This document shows, piece by piece, positions 26,513 through 35,261 of a DNA stretch of 64,000 nucleotides (its first letter is position 1; the number at the start of each line of letters is the position of its first letter). The notes below the pieces were generated by a model, which saw nothing but the letters and a program-made list of their open reading frames with translations, did not search any database and was not told where the DNA came from. The DNA lies in the NCBI GenBank assembly GCA_050943475.1, contig JBMNPF010000003.1, positions 1 through 64,000 on the forward strand. Direction: 5' to 3'. The translations under genes were made by a program, and so were the position numbers. This DNA is from Metaruminococcus_A sp050943475 (GTDB lineage Bacteria; Bacillota; Clostridia; Oscillospirales; Ruminococcaceae).

Positions 26513-27379
26513 ATGAACCAAAAAACCAAAGGGATTCTTTGCATTCTCTCCTCCGCCTTCTGCTTTTCGCTTATGAACACCTTCGTACGGCTCTCCGGGG
26601 AGCTTCCTTCTACCCAAAAGAGCTTTTTCCGCAACCTGGTTGCACTTGTCTTTGCCGTCATTGTACTGCTGAAATCCGGCGGCGGGTTCCACTTCCAGCG
26701 CCAAAACCTAAAATTTCTGTTGCTGCGTTCGGCGCTCGGCACCATTGGAGTACTGGGGAATTTTTACGCCGTTGACCATCTGCTGCTTTCCGACGCCACC
26801 ATGCTCAGCAAGCTCGGTCCATTTTTTGCTGTCATTGCCTCGTTTTTTCTGCTGAAGGAACGGATCCGTCCCTTCCAGCTTTGTGCGGTGCTGGCCGCCT
26901 TTGCCGGGAGCCTGCTCATCATTAAGCCAAGCGGCGCCGGGTTTGCCGATCTTGTCCCTGCGTTGATCGGCCTTCTCGGTGCGCTTGGAGCTGGAACCGC
27001 TTATACCACTGTGCGTTACCTGAGCAAACACGGCGAACGCGGCCCTTTCATCGTCTTTTTCTTCTCGGCCTTTTCCTGTGCCGTCCTGCTGCCGTTTCTG
27101 CTGTTCGATTACCACCCCATGTCATTGGAACAGCTTGGCTTTCTGCTCCTGGCAGGGCTTGCCGCAGCAGGCGGGCAGTTCTCGGTCACGGCAGCCTATT
27201 CCTTTGCGCCTGCCCGGGATATTTCGGTCTTTGACTACACCCAGGTGCTGTTTGCCGCTCTCACCGGATTTTTTCTGTTCGGCCAGGTGCCGGATCTGCT
27301 CAGTTTTATCGGTTATGGGATTATTTGCGGTATCTCAGTGCTCATGTTTTTTTACAACAAAAAACGCGCCGGAGCCTAA
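26513..27379 (+). CDS. EamA/DMT-superfamily transporter
   Basis: 288 residues with about ten hydrophobic segments in two EamA repeats (about 5-138 and 150-285). An N-terminal SSAFCFSLMNTFVRL and the repeat-two APARDISVFDYTQVLFAALTGFFLFGQ block are characteristic. Members export metabolites or amino acids; closely similar forms are annotated as RhaT/S-adenosylmethionine-like exporters, but the substrate is unknown. The ATG at 26513 has GGGGGTG five bases upstream. A promoter (TTGCGG 26454-26459, 17 bases, TATGAT 26477-26482) lies just before. Confidence 0.9.
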   Translation: MNQKTKGILCILSSAFCFSLMNTFVRLSGELPSTQKSFFRNLVALVFAVIVLLKSGGGFHFQRQNLKFLLLRSALGTIGVLGNFYAVDHLLLSDATMLSKLGPFFAVIASFFLLKERIRPFQLCAVLAAFAGSLLIIKPSGAGFADLVPALIGLLGALGAGTAYTTVRYLSKHGERGPFIVFFFSAFSCAVLLPFLLFDYHPMSLEQLGFLLLAGLAAAGGQFSVTAAYSFAPARDISVFDYTQVLFAALTGFFLFGQVPDLLSFIGYGIICGISVLMFFYNKKRAGA

Positions 27380-27525
27380 CCGCCGATACCGCTTTCTTCC
27401 AAAACAGCGGCAATACGCTGGACATACCCAGTATTTTGCGGCGCTGTTTTGTTTCAGCTCTTTCGATCCGCCGCCTGTGCAAACCTCTGACCCGCACGCC
27501 CTGGGAGCCGGCGCACCAATATGCA

Positions 27526-27564
27526 ATAAAAAGGCCGATGGCATGCCATCGGCCTTTTTTATTT
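27526..27564. terminator. Bidirectional rho-independent terminator
   Basis: AAAAAGGCCGATGGC pairs with GCCATCGGCCTTTTTT around a 2-4 base loop; it separates the transporter gene from the convergent SASA gene. Confidence 0.95.
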
Positions 27565-27567
27565 TTC

Positions 27568-28246
27568 TTACCGTTTCAACAGCCGTCTGTATTCCGCAAA
27601 ATAACGCCGCCCAAACACATGTTGGGAAGCCGCGTTGAAATGCAGATTGTTCGGTTTTGCCCCAAGCTCAGCCACAGAGGCAAGGCCAAAGGTTTTCCCT
27701 TGACGCCGCAATCCACTGAAGCGCCGCATTGACCGCTTCATAATGGTCTGCTCCCTCCGGGTAATCCTGGAGAAAACCGCCCAGCTCACCCAGCACCACC
27801 GGCGTATGGTACAGCGCCAAATCCCATTCCGGCGCGTGAAACAGGTCCCAAAACCGTGTAAGTCCCGGTGTCCACAGCCGGTCGCTGTCGCTTTCTCCCT
27901 GGTGCCACGGTACGCCGCACAAACGGCTGGTGCGCAGGGCAAGCTTTGTCTGCATAACCGCATGATCGTAGTGGATCTCTCCCGGCTGCCATTCCTCTAT
28001 TTTGGTGCCGCCGTCCGCACAGGGAATTAACCCGGCCTCACCTTTGAACGCCTTGACGTATTCCTCCGCAAAGCTCGCCGCCAGCCCAACGCCCGCAAAA
28101 GGCCGGTCCCAGTGGATTGGCTCCGTCATTGGCTGCCAGCGCCCGTTGCGGAGCATAAAGATACGCGCATCGCGAATGGGGAGCACCTCGGAAGTCTTGC
28201 CTCTTCCCGCCATATTGGACCGGCCCATCAGCAAAAAAGCATCCAT
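27568..28246 (-). pseudogene. SASA-domain carbohydrate acetylesterase, frameshifted
   Basis: The first frame (28246 to about 27700) gives LLMGRSNMAGRG, the GQSN-like nucleophile block of SGNH-type sialate/xylan O-acetylesterases, and GVPWHQGESDS near 115. It then shifts at the GGGAAAACC stretch near 27710-27705 and ends early; the neighbouring frame carries the expected C-terminus (TFGLASVAELG, then NNLHFNAASQHVFGRRY) down to the stop at 27568. One inserted or lost base restores a ~225-residue enzyme. The ATG at 28246 follows AAAGGAG by 9 bases. No signal peptide. Either a recent pseudogene or a sequence error. Confidence 0.8.
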
Positions 28247-28260
28247 ATCCCAATCTCCTT

Positions 28261-28761
28261 TCAGAAAGGCAGCCAGACAAACGCCGGGATTCCCAGCGCA
28301 AGGCTGATTACTGCCGCCGCAAGGACATCCCGCGGGAAATGCACCCCCGCAATGGGGCGCAGCACCGCAAGAAGCAGGGCAATAAGCCCAGCCGCAATTC
28401 CTGCGGGCGGGCAGATATACCAAAACGCCACCGCCAGAATCACCGCTGAAGCCACATGCCGGCTCGGAAAGGACTCGCCCTTTTTTTCTTTGTGTACCAA
28501 TGGTTCGATCTCTAATACCTCATAGGGCCGCCTGGCATTAATCACTTTGCGCAGCACCGTCACCAATACAAAAACCGCTGCCGGAATCCACAGCACCTTC
28601 CAAAAGCGAATATCCCGGCTGAGCGCCAATACCAACAGCAAAACCGGATAGCCAGCATACAAAAGCAATGGCAGAAGCCGGCAGCCGCCCCGCAGCATTC
28701 GGAGCCAGCCAGGGTGCGCGTAAAACCAGTCTGCGCATTTGTTGTAGCCCGCTGTTGTCAT
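28261..28761 (-). CDS. PAP2-type membrane phosphatase
   Basis: 166 residues with four to five membrane segments. The three phosphatase motifs are present: KVINARRPYE (about 72-81), SFPSRHVAS (about 97-105, PSRH instead of PSGH) and RPIAGVHFPRDV (about 135-146). Such proteins dephosphorylate undecaprenyl pyrophosphate or phosphatidate-type lipids; PSRH variants occur in the BcrC-like branch. GGGGGAGG lies 5 bases before the ATG. The SASA gene starts 15 bases after its stop. Confidence 0.88.
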   Translation of the reverse strand: MTTAGYNKCADWFYAHPGWLRMLRGGCRLLPLLLYAGYPVLLLVLALSRDIRFWKVLWIPAAVFVLVTVLRKVINARRPYEVLEIEPLVHKEKKGESFPSRHVASAVILAVAFWYICPPAGIAAGLIALLLAVLRPIAGVHFPRDVLAAAVISLALGIPAFVWLPF

Positions 28762-28926
28762 CGTCCTCCCCCTTACTCGTCAGCAAATTACACGCTGGAT
28801 TCTGACATTTGTTCCAATACTCGTTCCATCCGCCGCAACGCCCTGCACTGGTTTTTCGGCAGCTTCCAAAAACAACATACCGTTGCCTAAGCAAACCCCG
28901 CTCCCAGCTATTGACAGCGGCTTATT

Positions 28927-29427
28927 TTATCCTTGTTCGGATAAAAACCGCTCCAACTCCTCTTGGGTGACCATCACGCCATTCCGGGAGCCGATGGACC
29001 GCCCGCCGCTCACATAGCTTGGTACCGCGTCAAATCCTTTGTCTCCCCATGCGTCACGGTTGCCAGCCAAAACCTTTTGTGCATATCGCCCCTCTTGCAG
29101 CGCCGTACAAAAAGAAGTTTCATCTACGCCTGCTTCAGCGGCACAAGCTTTCAGCACCGTAAAATCTGAAATATCCTGGTTCGCTTCAAACATCGCACAA
29201 TAGACCGCCGCATGGTATCGGAGCAGGTCTCCGCCCTTTTCTTCTACAAAGTACATCCCTTCAATCGCCTTATCGCTGTGGATAGCAGCCGATTCCGGCC
29301 GCGGGTGCGCCTCGCACGGCTTCCACGCAACCTCCACCTCCGGATGCCGCTTCAACAATTCCAGTAAATTTTGATGCCCTCGGTAACAGTACGGGCAGGC
29401 ATAATCAAAGTAAACGTCCAGCTTCAT
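28927..29427 (-). CDS. DsbA-family (FrnE-like) thiol oxidoreductase, cytoplasmic
   Basis: 166 residues of the thioredoxin-fold DsbA superfamily. The CPYC active site is at residues 11-14, a helical insertion follows, and the cis-Pro loop is in FDAVPSYV (about 133-140). It lacks a signal peptide, so it is closer to FrnE/2-hydroxychromene-isomerase-like proteins than to secreted DsbA. Substrates unknown. It is alone, with an AT-rich region upstream. Confidence 0.88.
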   Translation of the reverse strand: MKLDVYFDYACPYCYRGHQNLLELLKRHPEVEVAWKPCEAHPRPESAAIHSDKAIEGMYFVEEKGGDLLRYHAAVYCAMFEANQDISDFTVLKACAAEAGVDETSFCTALQEGRYAQKVLAGNRDAWGDKGFDAVPSYVSGGRSIGSRNGVMVTQEELERFLSEQG

Positions 29428-29879
29428 ATTTCAAACCTCCTTTTTTCTTATCTTATCACGTGGTTCCCGGACAATCAACCAAAATAAAAGCCATCGCCTG
29501 CGTTGTACCGTCAAAAAAAGGAGAAATTTTTTGCCCAGCAAAAATATTTTGCAGACACGGCACTTTATCCAAGCAGTACGATAAAATTTTGGTTTCAGGA
29601 ATCTATAATTGACTAAGCACAGCGGCAGTCTTTGCGGCTATACCATCCATTTTGGGGCAAGAACCGGTCATTTTTAAAAAAATTTTTTGAACGATTTAAA
29701 AAGAATGAACATCATTTCGTCTACCATTTTAATCCATTATCCAAAAAGCCTGCCGTTCCTGCGTTTTCTACCTTTCGCGGCATCTTTTATTGCCGATTAT
29801 TTTAATAGGAATTCTTGTTTTTTCTTGTTAAAACCGGCAAATTGTCAAAAGCGAATTTGGAATTTTTTGGTTTTTTTGG
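29428..29879. other. AT-rich intergenic stretch without a gene
   Basis: No coding frame I can support. Base composition falls sharply here, marking the left edge of the accessory region. The next clear signal is the riboswitch promoter at 29880. Confidence 0.5.
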
Positions 29880-29908
29880 TTGACAATCACAGCAAAACAT
29901 GATATTTT
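29880..29908 (+). promoter_or_regulatory. Promoter of the c-di-GMP riboswitch transcript
   Basis: Perfect TTGACA (29880-29885), 17-base spacer, TATTTT (29903-29908); the start point falls just before the aptamer. Confidence 0.8.
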
Positions 29909-29927
29909 AATAGCGATTCAAATATTT

Positions 29928-30000
29928 AGCAAAACCGATGAAAATCGGCGACGCAAAGCTATAGGGTCTTCGTCCTTTGACATGACAGCCAGTTGCAACA
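29928..30000 (+). ncRNA. c-di-GMP-I (GEMM) riboswitch aptamer
   Basis: The diagnostic core GACGCAAAGCTATAGGGTCT is present after a CCGA-TGAAAA-TCGG hairpin, followed by a second stem and CATGACAGCCAGTTGC, matching the GEMM-I consensus (GNGACGCAAAGCYNNNGGGNCU and AUGNCAGCC). The second arm closes with TTGC against the 5' GCAA. Two terminators follow at once, so c-di-GMP most likely decides between read-through and termination before the gene at 30107. Confidence 0.88.
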
Positions 30001-30005
30001 CTAAG

Positions 30006-30076
30006 TAACACTGACTTTAAGCAGTGTCTTTTTGTTATGCCTGTCAGCCTGCAAGCTTTTCGCCTGCAGGTTTTTT
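30006..30076 (+). terminator. Two tandem terminators in the riboswitch expression platform
   Basis: Hairpin 1: ACACTG (30008-30013) with CAGTGT (30022-30027), then CTTTTTG. Hairpin 2: CCTGCAAGC with GCCTGCAGG (one mismatch), then TTTTTT. The first is the likely switched terminator; the second gives a stronger stop or a second control. Confidence 0.75.
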
Positions 30077-30106
30077 ATTCACAAAATGAAGAGATTAGGT
30101 GCAATC

Positions 30107-30397
30107 ATGAACTATGAAACGACAACTGGGACCTGTTCTGTGGACGACAATACATTTCAAAGTTATGGTATACGATATGGAGCTTTTTTAGTGGAACATA
30201 TTTCATCCAACCGTTTATTGGTAGAACAGCTTGTTTCACTGTGCAACCAGGAGAAACTGGAGCCGATTCACCTACCAGGAGTAGTCGACGATTTTCTGGC
30301 AGACCCGCAGGCGTATTTATCTCTGTCATCCAATCAGTCCAGCTTCACTGCAGAAGGCTGGCTGTTATACGCCCCAACCTATGAACACAACCATTAG
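30107..30397 (+). CDS. DUF6514-like small protein under c-di-GMP riboswitch control
   Basis: 96 residues, acidic, no membrane segment. The core QSYGIRYGAFLVEHISSNRL, then VEQLVSLCNQEKLEPIHLPG and VVDDFL resembles the Clostridia family DUF6514 (a YGI...I.DIS...V..LV.LCN...L...HL.DVIEDFL pattern); I recall this family by pattern only. AGGTG lies 6 bases before the ATG. It is the only gene in the riboswitch transcript, so it is a probable c-di-GMP-controlled function such as motility, adhesion or sporulation, unassigned. Confidence 0.75.
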   Translation: MNYETTTGTCSVDDNTFQSYGIRYGAFLVEHISSNRLLVEQLVSLCNQEKLEPIHLPGVVDDFLADPQAYLSLSSNQSSFTAEGWLLYAPTYEHNH

Positions 30398-31426
30398 CGG
30401 CGCAGCCGCGAGTAGTATTTCTTTCACCTGTTTATCTCGTGTAGGCTATGGGATTCCCTTCCCGCCACGGTGCTACGGCTATCCTGTACTGCGCATTGTA
30501 TCGCCCTGTTGTAACTCAATTTGCAGCGCATTTATTCGGCCGCTCCAGATGCCGCAGCAAAGCTGTTTTACTCTCTCCGCCGGTTGGCACGCCGCTGGTT
30601 AATTCATCCAATCGGTCGGCGCAGAAGCGGGATAAGTACGCGCCCTGTACGCCACGCCTGCACTCATCTCTCGGAAAGCAACCCGAGATGCCATGTGTCA
30701 AATTCACATTTTTGCAGTGAAATCGTGCTGTCTGTACACAACGGCTCACTGTGAAATCCACTGTCCATTTTTCCGTGCTTTCGGGTAGCGCTATCGTGTA
30801 GCGTCCAAAGCAGTAGGCCGAATCGCAAAGCTCCGCTCGCCTTTACCCTTGAAAATCTTCGCTCAGAGGAGAACAGATTCCAATGCAACCCTATATTCCG
30901 GCTCTACCCGGAAATGGTGCGCTTTTTCCCCTTTGATGTAGACATATCGCTTAAAAAAATTTGCGGAACCAAATCTTCACCCAGACATATCGAGGTCCAA
31001 ATAGCTGGCTGCACATAGGCCCTGCGAGCATTCCAACAATGGTGAACACTCTAAGCTTCTTCCGTATAACTATGCTCCTGAGCTTATTGCCGGCAACCTT
31101 AAAGTACAAAATATTTCCCGTTGTGCCGTTCCACACTTTGTATTTTGCGATGTGTTCATTCAATTGGACAAAACATTATTTTGTCCTCAAAGGTACATAA
31201 GCTGAAAAGACAAATTGCGTTTGTTTTTTAATGTTTTGTCTTTTTTCTTTCAGTGTCTGCAACAACCCCCAAAGTAAGGTTTACGAGCCTAATGAAATCG
31301 TTTCAGAAATTGGCATGACCTGAGAACAACTAAACGAAAATACGGTATTCCTAAAAGAGAGACCGTCGAAACCGCTGAATATGGAAAAGCCGATATCAAT
31401 TTTATCGGTTTGAAAACGAAATAGGC
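30398..31426. other. About 1 kb without an intact gene, probable mobile-element debris
   Basis: Frames on both strands are broken and start without ribosome binding sites. A short stretch 31200-31400 gives coherent peptide pieces (for example EPNEIVSEIGMT, stop, EQL, and RKYGIPKRETVETAEYGK in another frame), suggesting an eroded coding region. Nothing functional is claimed. Confidence 0.5.
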
Positions 31427-31720
31427 GTGTCAATAGAAAATCTCCTTGAGAGGAATCTGTTCAGCAATTTTGTGAAAAGCGATGCGCCAGAAAAAGTCGC
31501 AGAACGGTATGAATTAAGTTTCTGCTATTGAGGAAGGATTCCGGAAGCGTTTCAATCCTACTTCCTGACCGGCGGAAAAGCAACCAATATGAATGCAGCC
31601 TATCGAAAAGGAAGCCATGCGGCAATCGAAGATTTTCCGAACGACCCGCTTGATAAAGCTTTTATGGATACACGGAAGACCGAGCTGAAATTTACAGATG
31701 GTAATGCTTTCGGAAAATTA
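31427..31720 (+). pseudogene. Remnant of a conjugative-element protein
   Basis: One frame reads SIENLLERNLFSNFVKSDAP, continues through RYELSFCY, meets a TGA, then GRIPEAFQSYFLTGG, and further AAIEDFPNDPLDKAFMDTRK. The FLTGG..N..AAYR..AAIEDFPxDPLDKAF pattern is that of accessory proteins (YodL/DUF3849-like) in Tn1549-type integrative conjugative elements. The internal stop and lack of a start make it a fossil. It ends at the big hairpin at 31724. Confidence 0.55.
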
Positions 31721-31723
31721 ACA

Positions 31724-31772
31724 CCACAAAACCATGCGCCGCGGAACAAATCCGCGGCGCATGGTTTTGTGG
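31724..31772. repeat. Perfect 22-bp hairpin
   Basis: The arm 31724-31745 (CCACAAAACCATGCGCCGCG, then GA) is perfectly complementary to 31751-31772 around a 5-base loop (ACAAA). A T-rich GTTCTGTTTT follows, so it may be a strong terminator, but its length is well above that of the other terminators in the window. It lies at the end of the mobile-element remnant. Confidence 0.9.
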
Positions 31773-32005
31773 TTCTGTTTTACGCATAGGGATAAACAAG
31801 ACAGAAAGAACAGCAACGGGAATTGCTTCATTTTTCACCACCGTCTCACGGCAATATCTGTTCTGAGCGAGCAATTCAATGGCCAGCGAACAGACCGAGA
31901 TGAAAGCAAGATAAACGTGAATGTGGTGAAATCATATCGAAAGGCGGCATCCATCGCATGAAAATAAATGCTGATGTTTGCAAAGGCCATCAAGCGATTC
32001 TACAT

Positions 32006-33214
32006 TTACTCAGACGCTTTGAAATTATAAATTGGTTTAATTCGCTCGACAATATCGACGGTTGGTCCGATCTGTGCAACGATTTCATCGATGCACTTAT
32101 AGGCCATTGGTGATTCGTCAAGCGTATCCGGCACGACACAGGTGGTGAAAATGCCGTCCATCTCAGCTCTGTATTCATCCATTGACAGAGCGGCAAAGGC
32201 GTCCCTGCGGCTCATAAGCCGGCCGGCGCCGTGGGGGGCGGAGCAATTCCATTCCTCATTGCCTCGCCCAATACAGATGAGTGCGCCGTCGCGCATATTA
32301 ATGGGGATCAGCAGCTTCTCACCCAGCTTTGCGGAAACCGCACCCTTGCGCAATATCATGGCGTCTGTATCGATGTAATTATGAATGGTGGTAAACTCCT
32401 CTACACGGGTCAACCCCATACCACCAAGAATCACCTCCGTCATCGCCTTGCGGTTCAGCACGGCAAAATGCTGGATGATGCGCATATCATGGATATAATC
32501 GTCGAAAAGCGGGCCTTCCACATAGGCCAGATCCTTGGGGATTGGCGTCAACATTGCACGGCGTTTTTTAAGTTCCTTGAGCGTCCTGTGAATCTCTTTG
32601 GTGTTGCCGGACTCTTTCATCTGCCGAATCGCCGCGTCTATCTGGAACCGGGCATTGCCGCACAGCGCGCGAAACCCCTCTTCCTGATAGTACTTGGCCA
32701 CTTCATTGCCGATATGCCGGCTGCCGGAGTGAACAACAAGAAACAGCTCGCCCTGCTCGCCGCGATCCACTTCGATAAAATGGTTGCCGCCGCCCAGTGT
32801 TCCTATGCTGCGCCGGGCACGGTTCAGATTTACATGGGGAAAGCAGCGCAACCGGGAAAGCTCAATTTCATCATTCAGCGCATGAGGCGTATCACGGATC
32901 GCACGGCCGCAGGGTATTTGTGCACGAATCAGCGAGTCCAGTTTTTCAAAGTCAATATTGTGCTCCGCTAACCGTACCGTCTCCATACCACAGCCGATAT
33001 CCACCCCCACCATGCCGGGCACAGTCCTGTCAGCAATGGTCATGGTAGTGCCAATGGTGCAACCCATACCTGCATGAACATCGGGCATGATGCGGATTTT
33101 TGAAGCGGAGAAAGCCTCTTGATCGCAGACCGCCTTAATCTGCCCGGCGGCAGTTTTATCCAACCCATTGGTATAACAAATGGCGGTATTGTAAGCCCCC
33201 TGTATTTCAATCAT
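32006..33214 (-). CDS. rtcB: RNA-splicing/repair ligase RtcB
   Basis: 402 residues. RtcB seals 2',3'-cyclic phosphate (or 3'-phosphate) to 5'-OH RNA ends using GTP and Mn2+, as in tRNA repair. Seen: MPDVHAGMGCTIG (43-55), GVDIGCGM (70-77, Cys75), GTLGGGNHF (138-146, His145), VVHSGSRH (160-167, His162), TIHNY (His278) and the guanylylated His328 in SAPHGAGR. ATG 33214 has AGGAGG 6 bases upstream. It is the last gene of a minus-strand locus with DUF2828, tRNA-like RNAs and WYL regulators. No RtcA cyclase or archease gene is present. Length is that of the shorter bacterial RtcB2-like form. Confidence 0.95.
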   Translation of the reverse strand: MIEIQGAYNTAICYTNGLDKTAAGQIKAVCDQEAFSASKIRIMPDVHAGMGCTIGTTMTIADRTVPGMVGVDIGCGMETVRLAEHNIDFEKLDSLIRAQIPCGRAIRDTPHALNDEIELSRLRCFPHVNLNRARRSIGTLGGGNHFIEVDRGEQGELFLVVHSGSRHIGNEVAKYYQEEGFRALCGNARFQIDAAIRQMKESGNTKEIHRTLKELKKRRAMLTPIPKDLAYVEGPLFDDYIHDMRIIQHFAVLNRKAMTEVILGGMGLTRVEEFTTIHNYIDTDAMILRKGAVSAKLGEKLLIPINMRDGALICIGRGNEEWNCSAPHGAGRLMSRRDAFAALSMDEYRAEMDGIFTTCVVPDTLDESPMAYKCIDEIVAQIGPTVDIVERIKPIYNFKASE

Positions 33215-33290
33215 ATTGATTCCTCCTGTCAAACCGAAAAGGTGTGCCAAATTCAGCTTGCCCTTCCGCCGATGCTTTAAACAGCAGAGC

Positions 33291-34751
33291 TTATGCTGCT
33301 ATGTGCCGATACCGCTCACTTCCCAATATTCCCATCATGTATGCGTACGGACTCAGAGTCCCGCTTTGCAGCATGGAAAAGATGCGAGGCGTACAGCCGG
33401 AGACCAACGCCACGCCCTGTTCATTTTTGGTGACAGGCTGCTGCCTGTTACGGCTGGCCACATTCCAGAACACCACACGTGGCAATTCGTATCCGCGCGC
33501 GGCAAAAATGCTCTTGGCATATTCGAAATTTGTTGCCTCGGCACCCTCTGCGCAGTCGTCAAACTCCATGTCGGAAATGATATACAGCGTTTTTGGTAGT
33601 TTACTCTGCGGCACCTTGTTTTTGACCGCGGCGGAGAGGATTAGCTCAAATACCTTCTGAATATCCGTATTGGCGCACTCGTTGTATTCATGGCAATAAC
33701 GGACCTTTTCCAGAATGTCTCGACCTTTGATCTCAACCAGCTGAGGATTCATGGAGAATGTGATGAAGTGATTTTTAAAAGCTCCCGTATTGCGCTCGGC
33801 AAAGTAGATCCCGAGTGAGAGCGCAACGGCCGCAGGCAGCGGACTGCATCCACCATACATGGAGCCGGAGCCATCCACAACGACGAGAGCGTTTTCATTA
33901 CCGGTGAAGTCCTTCTGTGCATTCCACGTAGCATCAATGCTGCTGCGTTCCGCCTCGGTGACATAATTGTTGAAAAACGGAGTGACGATGTCATATGGAG
34001 TCAGGGTGCCGGTATGCAGCTTCGCTTCACCTGAGGACACTTTATCCATAAATGCCCGATACCGCTCCCCGTCATTCCGGAGGAATGCTTTGCGATACTT
34101 GAACATGGCTCTGGACGGCTGCTTCCCGTAGTCGAACGTATAGTCTTTTTCGCGGAGATGATTCTCGATGATGCGAATATGGGCACGGAGCTTTACGAGC
34201 ATTTTGCGGTAGGCCGCATCGTCCATGCCAAGAGCACGGGCAATACGCTTGCCGTTATGTACAGTCTCTGTATTGGATGCGTTGACAGAAGGCAGCCACT
34301 TGGCGAGCAGAGACACATCTCCGTCGTTTTTCAACGCCTCAACGTCGGCAGCAAGCTGTTTTTTGATACAGGCAAGCGCATCCTTTTCACAGGATGTACC
34401 CATAAGCGCCAGCAAATCGTCAAAACGCCCGTATTCGGCAATTACCTCCACGTTTTTGCGGACTGAGGCCGGTTCATTTGCGGCAAGCCATGCGAGGATA
34501 ACGCGAAACACACGCCGTTCACCCAAACCGCCGCGCACGTCCCGGGCAAAGAACAGGATCTTCATGGCAAGGTCGGGAGCTTCTGCGTAGGCTTTCACGA
34601 AACGGCTGATGATCTCCTCATCGCTCTCACGGCGCAGGGCACCAATGGCAGCAAACAGATCCAGACAGTCCGAACAGGTGGAAGCGTATGTAACGGCATT
34701 GTTTTCTGTAAAGGTTTTGTTGGCCTCTTTCTTTAAAAAGTGAAGCATCAT
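33291..34751 (-). CDS. DUF2828 protein: helical TROVE/Ro60-like region plus vWA domain
   Basis: 486 residues. The N-terminal ~280 are helical, with the DUF2828 landmarks FFARDVRGGLGERRVFR (about 67-83), EYGRFDDLL (106-114), SLLAKWLPSVNAS (147-159) and QPSRAMFKYRKAFLRND (211-227). The C-terminal von Willebrand A domain has a MIDAS DGSGSM (293-298) and IISDMEFDD near 400. This helical-repeat-plus-vWA layout parallels the Ro60/Rsr ring that binds Y RNAs and misfolded RNAs, and Rsr genes sit beside rtcB in other bacteria. AAGGAGG lies 4 bases before the ATG; 76 bases separate its stop from rtcB. Likely an RNA-binding partner of the ligase; RNA binding itself is inferred. Confidence 0.85.
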   Translation of the reverse strand: MMLHFLKKEANKTFTENNAVTYASTCSDCLDLFAAIGALRRESDEEIISRFVKAYAEAPDLAMKILFFARDVRGGLGERRVFRVILAWLAANEPASVRKNVEVIAEYGRFDDLLALMGTSCEKDALACIKKQLAADVEALKNDGDVSLLAKWLPSVNASNTETVHNGKRIARALGMDDAAYRKMLVKLRAHIRIIENHLREKDYTFDYGKQPSRAMFKYRKAFLRNDGERYRAFMDKVSSGEAKLHTGTLTPYDIVTPFFNNYVTEAERSSIDATWNAQKDFTGNENALVVVDGSGSMYGGCSPLPAAVALSLGIYFAERNTGAFKNHFITFSMNPQLVEIKGRDILEKVRYCHEYNECANTDIQKVFELILSAAVKNKVPQSKLPKTLYIISDMEFDDCAEGAEATNFEYAKSIFAARGYELPRVVFWNVASRNRQQPVTKNEQGVALVSGCTPRIFSMLQSGTLSPYAYMMGILGSERYRHIAA

Positions 34752-35160
34752 AATCCCTCCTTGTCGGGTAACTTAGCGGTTGTATTTTTATAAGGCGTAT
34801 TGTCTGACTACATATACGCAAGCATTGATACGGTTGCGTAGCCTATTCCGTGCGAAATTTTGCTGTCAGCGCCTTTTCAAGACACCTTCGGATTTCACCG
34901 GCCGACAGTCTCTCCTTTATCGGGAAAAAATATTTTTTTCAAGAAAATTTGCGTTGCTGCAAGCCTCTTGCGAACCCAGAGCGCTATTTGTCTGAACCTT
35001 CTTTTATTCAGTTATGATCTATACCTGCCGCATACGAGGCGCAGCGTGCTTTTACCCATCCTTCAAGCGGCAGCACTACGCCATTCAGTCCAAGACAAAT
35101 TCGGTACCAACGCGGTCAAGCTACCGGCACTGGAGCTTCCCTGCATGGGTAGTTTTTAAC
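34752..35160. other. 409-bp leader before the DUF2828 gene, no protein gene
   Basis: Transcribed (minus strand) between the tRNA-like pair and DUF2828 if the locus is read through. It contains an exact copy of TTGCTGCAAGC (34954-34964) also present in tRNA-like element 2 (35353-35363), next to a GGGTTCG resembling a T-loop, and a CTGTC/GACAG-closed region near 34870-34915. These may be remains of further tRNA-like units, but I cannot fold them convincingly. TTATAAA upstream of the gene may be a local -10. Confidence 0.5.
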
Positions 35161-35256
35161 AAGGCACCATATGAGGTGGGATTCGAACCCACGATACACG
35201 GAATATGAATCCGTTGCCATACCATCTTAGCTACAATGGGTTGCTGTGGGTGCCTT
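35161..35256 (-). ncRNA. tRNA-like RNA 1 (CAU anticodon loop) with closing stem
   Basis: On the minus strand: closing stem AAGGCACC (35256-35249) with GGTGCCTT (35168-35161), 8 bp. Inside, a D-arm-like GCTA-AGATGGTA-TGGC, a 5-bp anticodon arm ACGGA-TTCATAT-TCCGT with CAU, a 5-base variable loop and a canonical T-arm GTGGG-TTCGAAT-CCCAC. The region 5' of the D-arm (CACAGCAACCCATTG, then TA) does not pair as a normal 7-bp acceptor with the 3' side (CTCATAT), and no CCA is encoded. It resembles an elongator tRNA-Met core set in a foreign stem, as in YrlA-type Y RNAs. Not a usable tRNA gene. Confidence 0.75.
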
Positions 35257-35261
35257 TATAC

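Noticed and set aside
30448..30761. Overlapping open frames of 80-90 codons on both strands
   Set aside because: No start signals, no recognisable motifs, and lying in decayed DNA.
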